The notes below the pieces were generated by a model. It was not told the DNA's origin, ran no database searches, and was given only the letters and a program-made list of their open reading frames with translations. From positions 62,001 through 126,000 of the forward strand of contig NZ_PYGF01000012.1 of assembly GCF_003014575.1 (NCBI RefSeq): DNA of 64,000 nt, in the 5' to 3' direction. Every line of letters starts with the position of its first letter. Position 1 is the first letter of the stretch. Both the position numbers and the translations under genes were made by a program. This stretch comes from Cecembia rubra (GTDB taxonomy: Bacteria > Bacteroidota > Bacteroidia > Cytophagales > Cyclobacteriaceae). Positions 7,601 to 15,707 of this stretch are shown here, piece after piece.

Positions 7601-8610
7601 TTTGTCAATTTTTTAGTGCCATAGACCTTTGGTCTGATCATTTTGTCAATTTGTGGGCTGAGGGCATTGCCCAATAAGATGGCATACATGACCCCTTCTG
7701 GCAGGCCGCCCCAAATCCTGATGACAACCACCAGGATACCGATGAAGGCCCCATAGATCCACACTCCCAAAGGCGTGATGGGAGAGCCTACCATATCCGT
7801 GGCCATAAATACCGCACCCAACATCAGACCACCTGAGAAAAGCATAAAGAGGGGGGAGGGGTAAACCTGATTGTCAAGGAGAAATAAGAGTCCGCTAAGG
7901 ATAAAGACTGTGCTAAGTATGGCTACCGGAATCCTCCAGTTCATCATGTTTCGGTAGATCAAATAGATTCCGCCCAATAGAATTATCCAAGCGCAGGTTT
8001 CCCCGGTTGAACCGCTGGTAAGACCCAGGGCAAGGTCTGAAGTACTGGCAGTTACTTTATCAAATTTGAATGCTGAAAGTGGGGTAGCACCTGAAATCCC
8101 ATCTACAATAGGTTCTGCAAAGGGCAGAGCTAGAACAGATTTGGAAATACTGAAGAATCTGTCTTCCAAAAAAGAGGGATGCCAGGTGGTAATGGCTACA
8201 GGGAAAGCCGCCTGAAGGAAGGCACGGCCGACCAGTGCGGGATTAAAGGCATTATATCCCAATCCTCCAAAGACAAATTTCCCCAAACCTATTGCCAGAA
8301 CGGCACCGAGGAAAGCCATCCAAAGGGGGAAAATCGGAGGTAAAGTCAAACCCAAAAGAATGCCTGTTATCACCGCAGACCAATCGGAGATGGTGCTTTC
8401 CCTTTTGGACCAGCTACAAAGCAGGTGTTCAGTGAGCAAACAACCAAAGACAGAAGTTGCAATGACCAAGAGCGCATTGATCCCAAAAGCATACACAGAG
8501 AAAAGGACAACAGGTAGCAGGGCATAGACCACATTTTTCATAATGAGGTCCGTGCTGACATCCTTTTTGATGTGAGGGGAGGAACTGATATGTAGGGTCT
8601 TGCTAAGCAT
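7597..8610 (-). CDS. rnfD: RNF complex subunit D (covalent FMN, ion channel)
   Basis: RnfD is a polytopic membrane subunit of the NqrB/RnfD family. I place the start at the ATG at 8610, which overlaps the rnfC stop by 8 bases; an upstream ATG at 8724 would run 122 bases into rnfC and add a non-conserved 38-residue leader. The 337-aa product has about nine helices and the segment GYNAFNPALVGRAFL. The covalent FMN site DGISGATPLS carries Thr near residue 176. The final ILLGNALSPQIDKMIRPKVYG is typical of RnfD C-termini. The TPP/Fe-S partner genes upstream supply reduced ferredoxin. Confidence 0.94.
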   Translation of the reverse strand: MLSKTLHISSSPHIKKDVSTDLIMKNVVYALLPVVLFSVYAFGINALLVIATSVFGCLLTEHLLCSWSKRESTISDWSAVITGILLGLTLPPIFPLWMAFLGAVLAIGLGKFVFGGLGYNAFNPALVGRAFLQAAFPVAITTWHPSFLEDRFFSISKSVLALPFAEPIVDGISGATPLSAFKFDKVTASTSDLALGLTSGSTGETCAWIILLGGIYLIYRNMMNWRIPVAILSTVFILSGLLFLLDNQVYPSPLFMLFSGGLMLGAVFMATDMVGSPITPLGVWIYGAFIGILVVVIRIWGGLPEGVMYAILLGNALSPQIDKMIRPKVYGTKKLTK

Positions 8611-9952
8611 TTGTTTTTTGTTGGATGTTGGCTTTCCTTTTTCGGATAATTCCTTTGGACAAGCGGAAATATTGAACCAAAGGGATATTGGAAGGGCAGA
8701 CATAGGAGCATGAACCACATTCAAAGCAATCCATCAGATTGTACTCTTCGGCCATGGAGTCGTATGCTTCAAATTTGGCCAAGATCCCAAGCTTCGAAGG
8801 ATTCAGGAATATGGGGCAGGCATCCACACAGGCGCCACATTTGATGCAGGGATAGATTTTGTCAGTTTTTTTAACATCATTGTCCCCAAAAACCACAATT
8901 CCGGAGGTTCCCTTGACAATGGAAATATCCAAACTTGAGGCAGAGACTCCCATCATAGGGCCTCCCATAAATACTTCACTGATATTTTTACTTGCGCCAA
9001 CCTGTTCCAATACATAGCGGAGAGGTGTACCTATAGGGATAAGATAATTCCCTTTTTTACTGATGGCCGGACCGGTAATGGTAATGACCCTTTCCTGAAT
9101 GCCTTGACCGTGAGGTAATAACCTCCCGATCTCCGCGGTTGTGGCGACGTTGACAACTACTGTGTTTACATCGATGGGTAAGCCTCCGGAAGGCACCTCT
9201 TTCCCAATGATTGCTGTAATCAGCATTTTCTCAGCGCCCTGCGGATATTTCACAGGAACTACCTGAACCCTAACGGGTAAATCTTGAGGAATTTTACCGA
9301 CCAAATGGTCAGCGGCATCCTGTTTGTTGGCTTCAATGCCAATGACCACTTCTTTGGCTCCTGTTGCTTTCAACAGGTACCTTATTCCCATGAAGATATC
9401 ATCTGCCTGCTCTAACATCACCCGGTGATCGGTAGTGAGATAGGGCTCGCATTCAATCCCATTGATAAGCAGGTACTCACATTTTTTTCCCTCCGGGATT
9501 TTGAGTTTCACATGTGTTGGAAAAGCTGCACCGCCCAATCCCACTATTCCGGCATCCTGAATTCCCCGGAGGATTTCTTCAGGACTGGCAGAAAGAGGAA
9601 TGGGTTTGCCTTCTATTGTTTCCTGTCCGGAAAAGGGAAAGGGCTCCAGATAGATTCCTTGCACCATCTGACCTGAAATAACGGGAACATTGGCGATTTT
9701 TCTTACCTTACCCGATACAGGGGAATGCATGGGAACTGACATATAGCCATTGGCTTTGGCCAGTAATTGGCCCCTTGCTACTTCCTGTCCTTCCCTCACA
9801 ATGATTTGAGAAGGATTTCCTATATGCTGTTGCATGGGTAGAATAATAAGGGGAGCAAATGGAAATTGCCGGATGGGCAATCTATTTGTCTCCTCCTTAT
9901 TTTCAGGGGGATGTACGCCATGCTTGAAGGTATTTTTAGCCAAGTTGAACAT
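8603..9952 (-). CDS. rnfC: RNF complex subunit C (NADH/ferredoxin-side FMN and Fe-S subunit)
   Basis: RnfC is the peripheral subunit that carries FMN and two 4Fe-4S clusters and exchanges electrons with NAD(H). I choose the ATG at 9952, four bases after the nifJ stop, giving 449 aa; an in-frame ATG at 10003 would overlap nifJ by 47 bases. The chain shows the RnfC N-terminal lipoyl-like region (REGQEVARGQLLAKANGYMS) and the FMN-domain motif GIVGLGGAAFPTHVKL. It then has two ferredoxin motifs, CIKCGACVDACP from residue 369 and CFECGSCSYVCP from residue 409. Length and order are canonical for short RnfC proteins lacking the long Ala/Lys-rich tail of enterobacteria. Confidence 0.94.
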   Translation of the reverse strand: MFNLAKNTFKHGVHPPENKEETNRLPIRQFPFAPLIILPMQQHIGNPSQIIVREGQEVARGQLLAKANGYMSVPMHSPVSGKVRKIANVPVISGQMVQGIYLEPFPFSGQETIEGKPIPLSASPEEILRGIQDAGIVGLGGAAFPTHVKLKIPEGKKCEYLLINGIECEPYLTTDHRVMLEQADDIFMGIRYLLKATGAKEVVIGIEANKQDAADHLVGKIPQDLPVRVQVVPVKYPQGAEKMLITAIIGKEVPSGGLPIDVNTVVVNVATTAEIGRLLPHGQGIQERVITITGPAISKKGNYLIPIGTPLRYVLEQVGASKNISEVFMGGPMMGVSASSLDISIVKGTSGIVVFGDNDVKKTDKIYPCIKCGACVDACPIFLNPSKLGILAKFEAYDSMAEEYNLMDCFECGSCSYVCPSNIPLVQYFRLSKGIIRKRKANIQQKTNA

Positions 9953-9956
9953 GGGA

Positions 9957-12900
9957 TCAATTGAATTTTTCACCTCTTTTGATCCATTTTTCCATATCTG
10001 CACCGGTTTTGTCTGCAGGTACTCCAGGATGGATAACCCCGGCGGTACATTTTTCGGCTGCTTTTACCAGGTCGGAGTAAGGGCCAGCTTGGGGATCTTT
10101 GATATAGGCTTTCTTATCGTTGTTATAGGCGAAAATATTGGAATTGAGCTTGATGCATTCATCGCAGGAAGTGCAGAATTCTGTTTCCAGCCAAGGTGAA
10201 ATAACTTCTCCATTAGATGTAGGAGCTGGAATTTGGGAAATTACTTGACTGTTTTCTTCCAGTGCAAGGTCCATGATGCCTGTACCATTATCCCCTGCCA
10301 ACTTCATCAGGCCTTTTGCAATTCTACCTACCACTTCGGCCCTAACCTTGCTTTCCAGATCTTCAACCGGTGCTGCTTTTTCCGCTTTCACTCCGGCAAT
10401 CGCTTTTAGCATAATCCAGAAATCACGGCGTTCTTCACAGGAATGCACCATGGTTTTGGAGACCAACACCCTTGTCAGGTGCTGTTTCCTGTCAACTGCC
10501 CAGATGAAGGGGAATTTTCCCTCTCTTTCAGATTCTTCTAATTCCAGGAATTCTTCCAGAACTACCATGTTTTCATTCCATGTATCTCTTGGCGCATTGC
10601 GGAAATGTTTCCTGAATCGTGCTTCTGTCAAGGCAAAGTCAGCAAAGGTCATGGCCACCTCCATGCTTTTCTGACGGCCGTTTTCAAGGTATTTGAGTTC
10701 GTAGGTAGGCCATAATTTATCCATGGCTGGATTGCCTTCCAGATCAAATGCCTCCTGAGGAGTAACTCCTCGATCGGGATTATACCGGAACAAAGGATAG
10801 GCGCGTGACTCTATTGCCAGCTTGGCCTGATGTGCACCTAGATCATCCGCCACACCGTGTTCTGGCTGGCAGGTAGTATACAAATTGAAAAGGGCAGGTC
10901 TTCTGGTCATCAGACCATCAATGAATCCTTCGATCATATGGCTTGTATTCGCCAAAGTGGATTGCATCACATAGGTATTTCTGTGTGCCATGGCAATTAG
11001 CCCTATTTCTTTTCTTGGCTCGGGCTTTCCTTTCCATACTTTACCAAACTGCGCCATGTCAGATACCTGTCCTATAAAGCCTGAGGTACAGGCCTGTCCG
11101 CCGGTATTGGAATACACCTGAGTGTCTACCACCACTACTTTGATTGGCTTGCCGGAAGCCATCATTCGGGAAAGATTTTGGAAGCCGATATCATACATGG
11201 CACCATCTCCGCCCAAGGCGACTACAGGAGGGCATAATTTCCATTCTTCATCTGTAAACTGTTCCCAGTTGAAGTAGGTAAAAAATTCTTTATGTTCCCT
11301 GGATTTGTAATTCCCTTTCAGTTCCATTTCTGCTTTTCGGATCAGTTTGAAACCATCAGCCATTTTGGCCATATGGCCTTCAAAAATACCCATAGCCAAA
11401 GAAGTGCTATCCTGGAAAAGATGGTTGGCCCAAGGGAAAGGATAAGGGTTATAAGGATAAGTACTGCCCCATACAGAAGTACAACCTGTGGCATTTGTCA
11501 TGCCCATAGTAGAACGTCCCTTGTTGGTTGTTCCATTGGTGTATTTCCATAATAAATGTTTCAATCCTGCCAGCAATTGAGTGATCTCACTTAGCCATTC
11601 CTGATCTATTGGTTCAGATCCATTTTCAGATTCCAAACGGCTGGCGATTGAGGACATGGTCAGGTCGCTTCCCTTCATCTCGGATACAATCTTCGACATC
11701 AGGTTGGCATCCATCACATTCATGCTTTTCATGAGTTTTAATTGGATATGTTTTTCCAGCTTTTCAACCAAATCCTGGAGGTAAGCCACATGTTTTTCAA
11801 CCCTGGGCAACATCAATGACTCTACCGTTGCGATGAAAAGATGGACCACTGATTTTTCAGAACAACCCAAGCAGGCCCCATCTCCGCTGGCAAAACTTTG
11901 ATAGGCATTCTTGTCCAGAAGGATGGTTTCCAGCGGGCCTATTTTTTCTTCAAGGTTGTCTATACGCTGATATTTTTTAGGGGTATTGGGCAAATCAGAC
12001 CAAACACTCCATTCTTCCCGGAGACGTGCTACAGATTCATCGGTCTGCTTGACAATCCTCAAAGCATCATCATCACAGACTGCTACGCATTCCATACAAC
12101 CTTTACAGGTGGTAGGGTTGACAGTGATACTAAACAAGCCCCCACTTCCTGGTTGTTTCTTCTCATTTAGGTCATAATAGGGTCTGGTAAGTGCAAATTG
12201 GAAATCTCCCAATTCTTCCCTGAACCAATTCAGTTCCATACTCAATAGAGAATCTTTTTTCTCTTGGCTGATCATCTCATCTATGGCTTCATTGATCAGG
12301 TTATTTACCGTGGCTTCACCATGAGGTTCATTAAAAAGGTTCCTGACCCTTGGCTCCAGTTGTTTCACGGCTTTGGGTAAAAACTCGAGTTTGTCATGTT
12401 TTCTTTTTACCCTCTTCAAAATGGTGTCCAATACATCGGATAATTCGCTGACCAATCCAGGGATAGCTGTATCAGGGCAGACCGTATAGCAGTTGCCGCA
12501 AGCAGTACAGTTATTGGCAATCCACTCAGGGTGTTCAAAGCGTATACCTGTCATATCCCTGAAAAGAGAAGATGCTGCAGGCATCACGCTCAGCCCAATA
12601 AAAGGATCGGTCAAGTTGTCATTGCCCTGGCCGGTTTGGTAGAAATTGCCTGTTTGCTCCCAAAAACGGTGGATATCGCTGAGTTTGGATCCAGATACCG
12701 GACTGTCTTTGAGCATGGATGGGATAGGGGGAGTGGCATGGCCATTGCTTTTTTCTGTTTGGAGGCCCAGAACTTTATTTTTGATTTCATGGACTTCATC
12801 AAATCCACGTTTCACCACCCGCATATTGTCATCAACCACCCTTTGGCCTTTGCTGCCAAACTTGTGCTGTAATTGTTCTTCAATGGCTTTGAGTAAAGCT

Positions 12901-14864
12901 TCATCACTCAAGCCTGCCTTTTCCATAAGTGGTGATGCGGCAAAAAAAGCACCTTGGAAGGCAATACCCTGCATCCTTAGCTGAAGTTCTGGATCGGTGG
13001 CCTCTTCTCTGGCTATTTTAAAACCATCTACATAATAGATTCGGATATCATTTTCAATGATTAATTTCTGATAGTGCTTTGGAATATCAGCCCAAACTTC
13101 ATCTGCAGTTTTCTTCTCACTCTGAATAATGAAAGTACCACCGTTTTTGAGACCCGCCAGGGCATTGGTATGCTTGAATACATTTGGGTCAGGTGACAGT
13201 ACTACATCTACGAAGTAGTATTCGCAGTTGATATTGATAGGTTCCGGGGCAGCTGCAAGGTAATAGGTCGTAGGCTGTCCTTTCTTTTCCGAACCGTATT
13301 TTGGATTGGCCTTTATATCATAACCCAAAAGGTCGAACAAGGTCATGGCGAGGTTTTTTCCGGTGGTAATTGCTCCCCAACCTCCTATGGAATGGAACCT
13401 GACGGTGATGGCGCCTTTTGGCATGAGGTTGGGATTTTCTGAACCATGTACAGCCAGGTCTTTTACCATAGGATAAGCATCCTGAATGATTTCTTGGTGT
13501 GCTCTTTGTTTTGGAGAAAAGGCATTTTTTCTAATGAAATCAATGGATAGATAGAACTGTTTTTTGTGTTTGCCGTCCGGGAGCATGTTTTCAATAGCTC
13601 CAATGATGCCTTCAGGTTGTAAGTCCCTGCTGCCCATTCCAAAAGAACCCGAATAAAGAGGAGGCATATCATTGGTGGAATAAGAGGCTAATTCTGGGTA
13701 TGGTTTGTCTTTCTTGTAATTGCCATTTTCCAGGCATTTGGTAATGACTGACCGGGTTTCCCTCATTATTGGCGCATCTTCTGCCAAAGGCTGATCCAAT
13801 CTTTCCAAGATGGTGACTCCTTTTCTGCCTTTCAAAATATGGCCGAGAAGATCTGCAGGAAAAGGCCTGAACATTACCAAGTCTACCACCCCTACTTTTA
13901 TTCCTCTGGTTTTTCTTAAGTAATCCACTACAGCCTCAGCACTGGAAACCACACTTCCCTGACCGAGTATGAGGTAATCTGCATCTTCTGTCTTATAAGT
14001 CATTACCCGATTGTATCTCCTTCCGGTCAGTTGGTAATATTCTTCAAAGGCCTGATCGGTAAGCTCTTTGATATGGTCAAAAAAGAACGGCCTTTGCGCA
14101 GCTACACTCTGCATATAGGAATCCTGATTTTGAACAATTCCTGCCATCATAGGATTGTCCACATCCCATAATTCGGGGATTCTACGGCGTTTTTCCCCGT
14201 AGATGATTCTTTGGGCCGGAGTTGGTGTATCGATGATATCATCTGGACGGCCTAAATATTCCTTGATGAGTTCGCGTTCAGGAAGTAAGAGGGACTCAAT
14301 AAGGTGAGTAGTCAGGAAACCATCCTGTGCAATTACCCCGGGATTCAGGGCCAATTCGGCGATCCTGTGTGCAATGATATTGAGGTCGGCTACATGTTGG
14401 GCCTTTTTGGCGAAAAGTTGGAAAAATCCGGTATCGTCTATGGCATGGTAATCATCATGACCAGCATGGACATTCAGTGTGGATTTGGTGATAGCCCTAG
14501 CGCCAATATTGAGTACATAAGTCAATCTTTTTCCAACGGCGGCATATAAGGACTCGTGCATATAAGCAATGCCTTGCCCGGATGAAAAATTGGTAGACCG
14601 AAGACCTGTCATGGATAATCCAGCTGTCACTGCCGCTGCTGCATGCTCTCCCTCTGGCTCGATGAAAATCAAAGGCCTATCTGATATATTCAAGTGACCT
14701 TTTGCAGCTTCTTCAGCCCAATATTCTCCCATTTGGGTGGAAGGTGTGATAGGATAGGCCCCTGCAGCATCTGATGACTCCCTTTCACACATGATGGCAA
14801 CAGTGTTTCCATCCATTGCTACCCTTACTCCAGGGTATTTGAATGTTTGATTTTTATTTTCCAT
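9957..14864 (-). CDS. nifJ: Pyruvate:ferredoxin (flavodoxin) oxidoreductase, enlarged single-chain form with C-terminal ferredoxin-like domain
   Basis: PFOR decarboxylates pyruvate with CoA to acetyl-CoA and CO2 while reducing ferredoxin. The 1635-aa chain has the N-terminal YPITPSTQMGEYWAE motif near residue 37 and the gamma-domain GGWGAITTGKN. It has Fe-S motifs starting at C786 (CTACGNCYTVCP) and C920 (CKGCMECVAVC) and a further cluster Cys pair CLGC at 998. The TPP site GGDGAMYDIGF starts near residue 1218 with VYSNTGGQ. It is about 400-450 residues longer than usual NifJ (about 1170-1200). The two ferredoxin motifs are 134 residues apart because of a helical insert, another coiled insert follows CLGC, and the C-terminus adds about 300 residues ending in a ferredoxin-like CTSCDEC from C1564 with a distal Cys. 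It is four bases upstream of rnfC, so PFOR and Rnf are co-expressed. A 2-oxoacid other than pyruvate is possible. Confidence 0.93.
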   Translation of the reverse strand: MENKNQTFKYPGVRVAMDGNTVAIMCERESSDAAGAYPITPSTQMGEYWAEEAAKGHLNISDRPLIFIEPEGEHAAAAVTAGLSMTGLRSTNFSSGQGIAYMHESLYAAVGKRLTYVLNIGARAITKSTLNVHAGHDDYHAIDDTGFFQLFAKKAQHVADLNIIAHRIAELALNPGVIAQDGFLTTHLIESLLLPERELIKEYLGRPDDIIDTPTPAQRIIYGEKRRRIPELWDVDNPMMAGIVQNQDSYMQSVAAQRPFFFDHIKELTDQAFEEYYQLTGRRYNRVMTYKTEDADYLILGQGSVVSSAEAVVDYLRKTRGIKVGVVDLVMFRPFPADLLGHILKGRKGVTILERLDQPLAEDAPIMRETRSVITKCLENGNYKKDKPYPELASYSTNDMPPLYSGSFGMGSRDLQPEGIIGAIENMLPDGKHKKQFYLSIDFIRKNAFSPKQRAHQEIIQDAYPMVKDLAVHGSENPNLMPKGAITVRFHSIGGWGAITTGKNLAMTLFDLLGYDIKANPKYGSEKKGQPTTYYLAAAPEPININCEYYFVDVVLSPDPNVFKHTNALAGLKNGGTFIIQSEKKTADEVWADIPKHYQKLIIENDIRIYYVDGFKIAREEATDPELQLRMQGIAFQGAFFAASPLMEKAGLSDEALLKAIEEQLQHKFGSKGQRVVDDNMRVVKRGFDEVHEIKNKVLGLQTEKSNGHATPPIPSMLKDSPVSGSKLSDIHRFWEQTGNFYQTGQGNDNLTDPFIGLSVMPAASSLFRDMTGIRFEHPEWIANNCTACGNCYTVCPDTAIPGLVSELSDVLDTILKRVKRKHDKLEFLPKAVKQLEPRVRNLFNEPHGEATVNNLINEAIDEMISQEKKDSLLSMELNWFREELGDFQFALTRPYYDLNEKKQPGSGGLFSITVNPTTCKGCMECVAVCDDDALRIVKQTDESVARLREEWSVWSDLPNTPKKYQRIDNLEEKIGPLETILLDKNAYQSFASGDGACLGCSEKSVVHLFIATVESLMLPRVEKHVAYLQDLVEKLEKHIQLKLMKSMNVMDANLMSKIVSEMKGSDLTMSSIASRLESENGSEPIDQEWLSEITQLLAGLKHLLWKYTNGTTNKGRSTMGMTNATGCTSVWGSTYPYNPYPFPWANHLFQDSTSLAMGIFEGHMAKMADGFKLIRKAEMELKGNYKSREHKEFFTYFNWEQFTDEEWKLCPPVVALGGDGAMYDIGFQNLSRMMASGKPIKVVVVDTQVYSNTGGQACTSGFIGQVSDMAQFGKVWKGKPEPRKEIGLIAMAHRNTYVMQSTLANTSHMIEGFIDGLMTRRPALFNLYTTCQPEHGVADDLGAHQAKLAIESRAYPLFRYNPDRGVTPQEAFDLEGNPAMDKLWPTYELKYLENGRQKSMEVAMTFADFALTEARFRKHFRNAPRDTWNENMVVLEEFLELEESEREGKFPFIWAVDRKQHLTRVLVSKTMVHSCEERRDFWIMLKAIAGVKAEKAAPVEDLESKVRAEVVGRIAKGLMKLAGDNGTGIMDLALEENSQVISQIPAPTSNGEVISPWLETEFCTSCDECIKLNSNIFAYNNDKKAYIKDPQAGPYSDLVKAAEKCTAGVIHPGVPADKTGADMEKWIKRGEKFN

Positions 14865-14903
14865 GACAGTTTTTGTTGTCTGATTGAAGTAAATGGAATT
14901 TTG

Positions 14904-14930
14904 AGCTGTTTTTCATTGAAAAAAACAGCT
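14904..14930. repeat. Perfect 10-bp inverted repeat upstream of nifJ
   Basis: The arms AGCTGTTTTT (14904-14913) and AAAAACAGCT (14921-14930) are perfectly complementary with a 7-base loop. It lies in the 127-bp gap between the HEPN gene and nifJ, both on the minus strand, so it would form a hairpin in the nifJ leader. No U tract follows on the minus strand, which argues against an intrinsic terminator. It could equally be an operator for a dimeric regulator. Confidence 0.5.
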
Positions 14931-14991
14931 TTCGAGGGAATGAGGATATGCTTTGTTTTTTTTCAAAATGGTCAAAAAACATGAGCTCTGA

Positions 14992-15354
14992 TCAGCTTAA
15001 TCCGACCAAAACCCTTGTTTGTTTGGCTGTTTTGATGAACTCCATGGCAGTATGTAAGTTGACCATCAACCTATCGGCATGATCTTCATCCATCAAATGA
15101 CCGAGATCGAGTTCATTAAATTTTGCATCTATTTTTCGGCATTGATTGAGCAGTTCCTTTATAGAAGTGGAATTTTGGATGTGTACACCATGGTTGTTCA
15201 GAAATCCTGTCAGATATTTTTCAATGGCTTTGTAGGCATGCTTACAGACATTATAATGTACTACATCTTCTTCTGGTCTGCACAATTCTTCCTGAGCGAT
15301 ATTTAACATTTCTTCAGCTTCAGAAATTGTGGAGTGTGATTTTATGAAGTTCAT
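14992..15354 (-). CDS. HEPN-domain protein, stand-alone
   Basis: This 120-aa, mostly helical protein resembles the HEPN fold (PF05168-like): EDVVHYNVCKHAYKAIEKYL followed by TGFLNNHGVHIQNSTSIKELL. HEPN proteins are helical-bundle dimers that often pair with a nucleotidyltransferase (MNT) in toxin-antitoxin or accessory systems. The RNase type has an R-x4-6-H motif, which is not evident here (RKIDAKF lacks the His), so an active RNase is doubtful. No nucleotidyltransferase gene is next to it. It lies 127 bp upstream of nifJ on the same strand, so it may lead the PFOR-Rnf transcript. The function is unknown. Confidence 0.65.
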   Translation of the reverse strand: MNFIKSHSTISEAEEMLNIAQEELCRPEEDVVHYNVCKHAYKAIEKYLTGFLNNHGVHIQNSTSIKELLNQCRKIDAKFNELDLGHLMDEDHADRLMVNLHTAMEFIKTAKQTRVLVGLS

Positions 15355-15707
15355 GGCCGGAGTTATTTTTTTGAGCGTAAGATTCCATCATTTTCGGTCA
15401 AGTTATCCAGATAAGTGCTTAAAAATCATGACTCAAATCATTATTTACCATGATTTACATCAAGGGGAAAAGGTTTGACAAGTGCAATTAAAAAAATCGG
15501 AATTTTTATAACTATCAATGTTAAATATGGAGAATTATGAGAAATCCAAAGTCAAGTCCAGTCATGGATGTGTGAATCCGTAATTGAAAGCTATAATCAC
15601 ATCCAAATTCCCATATCCTGAATTCTGAAGTTTAAAAAGCAGAAAAGTTTTTCTAACTTTTATTGCCATATAAAGAAGTCAGTTTAAACTCTATAAAAAT
15701 CAGTGAC
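15355..15707. other. Divergent intergenic region between HEPN and GH78-like genes
   Basis: This 353-bp AT-rich spacer must hold the start sites for both divergent transcripts. I find no full TAnnTTTG box at a good distance from either start. A TTTGACA at 15473-15479 could act as a -33 element for the rightward gene, but it has no convincing partner. A TTG at 15663 is in frame with the GH78-like gene but is not needed as a start. No gene or RNA is recognised. Confidence 0.5.

Noticed and set aside
8610-8724. Longer start for rnfD
   Set aside because: It would overlap rnfC by 122 bases and add residues unlike RnfD; the ATG at 8610 overlaps the rnfC stop in the usual coupled way.
9952-10003. 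Longer start for rnfC
   Set aside because: It lies inside the end of nifJ; the ATG at 9952 is four bases after the nifJ stop and fits the family N-terminus.
14904-14930. Hairpin as an intrinsic terminator of the HEPN gene
   Set aside because: No T tract follows on the minus strand and the stem is AT-rich; it is listed only as an inverted repeat.
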